Source: Saccharomycopsis fibuligera x Saccharomycopsis cf. fibuligera (Eukaryota; Ascomycota; Saccharomycetes; Ascoideales; Saccharomycopsidaceae). Taken from it: a DNA stretch of 64,000 nt. The notes beneath the pieces are model-generated. The model saw nothing but the letters and a program-made list of their open reading frames with translations, had not been told where the DNA came from and made no database searches. The position numbers and the translations under genes were made by a program. The stretch lies in the NCBI GenBank assembly GCA_001936135.1, contig CP012815.1, forward strand, positions 1,240,001 through 1,304,000, read 5' to 3'. The stretch's first letter is position 1, and each line of letters opens with the position of its first letter. Positions 63,413-64,000 of this stretch are shown one piece after another.

Positions 63413-64000
63413 TTACTTCCACTCGCTGACCCAGTTCAGATCATACCACAAATTTTGCATATCATGGAACCTTTTCCCGCAAGTAAATCCAGTTCTGAAA
63501 GTAACTTCTTTTTGACCATCGCAAGTGCATTTTTTCAATTGCTTTAGCTTCTTATTAGCAGGACAGGCAGTATTAGTAGTATGTCTATAACCAAACTGTT
63601 GACTAAACAAATGAATTTGACTCTTGTCTAAAAACAAGGCAGCTGCCATCGTATGAATTGGAGCATCACCCCATCTTTCGTACCAGAACCCGTTACTTTT
63701 ATCCAAATAATTGAAATATTTGGTATATAGTTCACTTCTAAAGAAATCTAAGTTGGCGATTTCAAAGTTTGTCCAAAAATGGCAATTATTGTAAGTTTCT
63801 CCATCATCTTCAGAAATCAAGTAGAGTGCATTATCCTTGGTGCGTTTTTGGCCCAACATCGTAGAAGTTAGGTTTTCCAGTTTGACAAAACTTTTGACTG
63901 TGGACCAAAGTGAAGGAATAGTATCTATGATTTCATATGGGATGAGCATTGTGCCGTAAACCTTTTTGTTATCAATCATGTATTGAAACGGATCAAAATC
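63413..64000 (-). CDS. Alpha-1,2-mannosyltransferase, KRE2/KTR family (GT15), 5' part outside window
   Basis: The C-terminal 195 residues of a second GT15 enzyme. The frame is open to the window edge (DFDPFQYMIDNKK...), so the ATG lies to the right. It carries the family signatures YNNCHFWTNFEIANLDFFRS and FWYERWGDAPIHTMAAAL, with a Cys-rich end (CTCDGQKEVTFRTGFTCGKR) and LWYDLNWVSEWK. Compared with the gene at 56912, motifs are shared but the rest differs, so it is an old paralog, not a recent duplicate. It is convergent with the GT71 gene. Confidence 0.93.
   Translation of the reverse strand, partial: DFDPFQYMIDNKKVYGTMLIPYEIIDTIPSLWSTVKSFVKLENLTSTMLGQKRTKDNALYLISEDDGETYNNCHFWTNFEIANLDFFRSELYTKYFNYLDKSNGFWYERWGDAPIHTMAAALFLDKSQIHLFSQQFGYRHTTNTACPANKKLKQLKKCTCDGQKEVTFRTGFTCGKRFHDMQNLWYDLNWVSEWK

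Overview
This is nuclear DNA of a budding yeast (Saccharomycotina), most likely from the CTG-Ser1 clade (Candida/Lodderomyces type). The genes are compact and mostly intronless. Four short introns carry yeast GTATGT/TACTAAC signals. The proteins resemble yeast families: Ecm32, Utr4, secreted aspartyl protease, Srp1, Pxp1, Pho84, Pkp2, Nab3, Nsa1, Ybp1, and the Kre2 and Mnn1 mannosyltransferases. The codon CTG is absent from the roughly 540-codon SRP1 gene. In PXP1 it occurs four times, at places where Ser fits better than Leu. The species cannot be fixed from sequence alone. Protein names rest on remembered family sequences; no search was run. Lengths were derived with the standard code, so every CTG should be read with caution.

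Layout. 1-9.2 kb: 3' part of an ECM32-like helicase (+), UTR4 of methionine salvage (-), a secreted aspartyl protease (-), then 3.2 kb without genes. 9.2-17.5 kb: a mitochondrial TMEM70-like protein (-), SRP1/importin alpha with an intron (+), PXP1-like peroxisomal ThDP enzyme with an intron and C-terminal SKL (+), and PHO84 (-). 17.45-25.95 kb: an 8.5 kb gene desert, the longest in the window. Its PHO84 end carries Pho4-type sites; the rest is a possible regional centromere or simply long transporter promoters. 25.95-36 kb: a QDR-type drug:H+ antiporter, an unrecognised 1389-residue protein, a small GPI-anchor-type wall protein with 60-bp tandem repeats, and an unrecognised 221-residue protein.

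38-51 kb: PKP2-like mitochondrial kinase, an anion:cation symporter, an HD-domain nucleotidase, RPL28 with a 577-nt intron, NAB3 behind a run of 28 C, and NSA1 with a tiny first exon. 51-64 kb: pirin, YBP1, and a cluster of three Golgi mannosyltransferase genes (GT15, GT71, GT15; the last runs off the window).

The genes are mostly unrelated housekeeping and surface functions, as usual for yeast. Thematic groupings are the mannosylation cluster at the right end, the two ribosome genes RPL28 and NSA1 flanking the RNA-termination factor NAB3, and several cell-surface/transport genes with very long upstream regions. Intergenic DNA is rich in long homopolymers (A45, A35, A32, T29, C28). No transposon, tRNA, rRNA or CRISPR was found.
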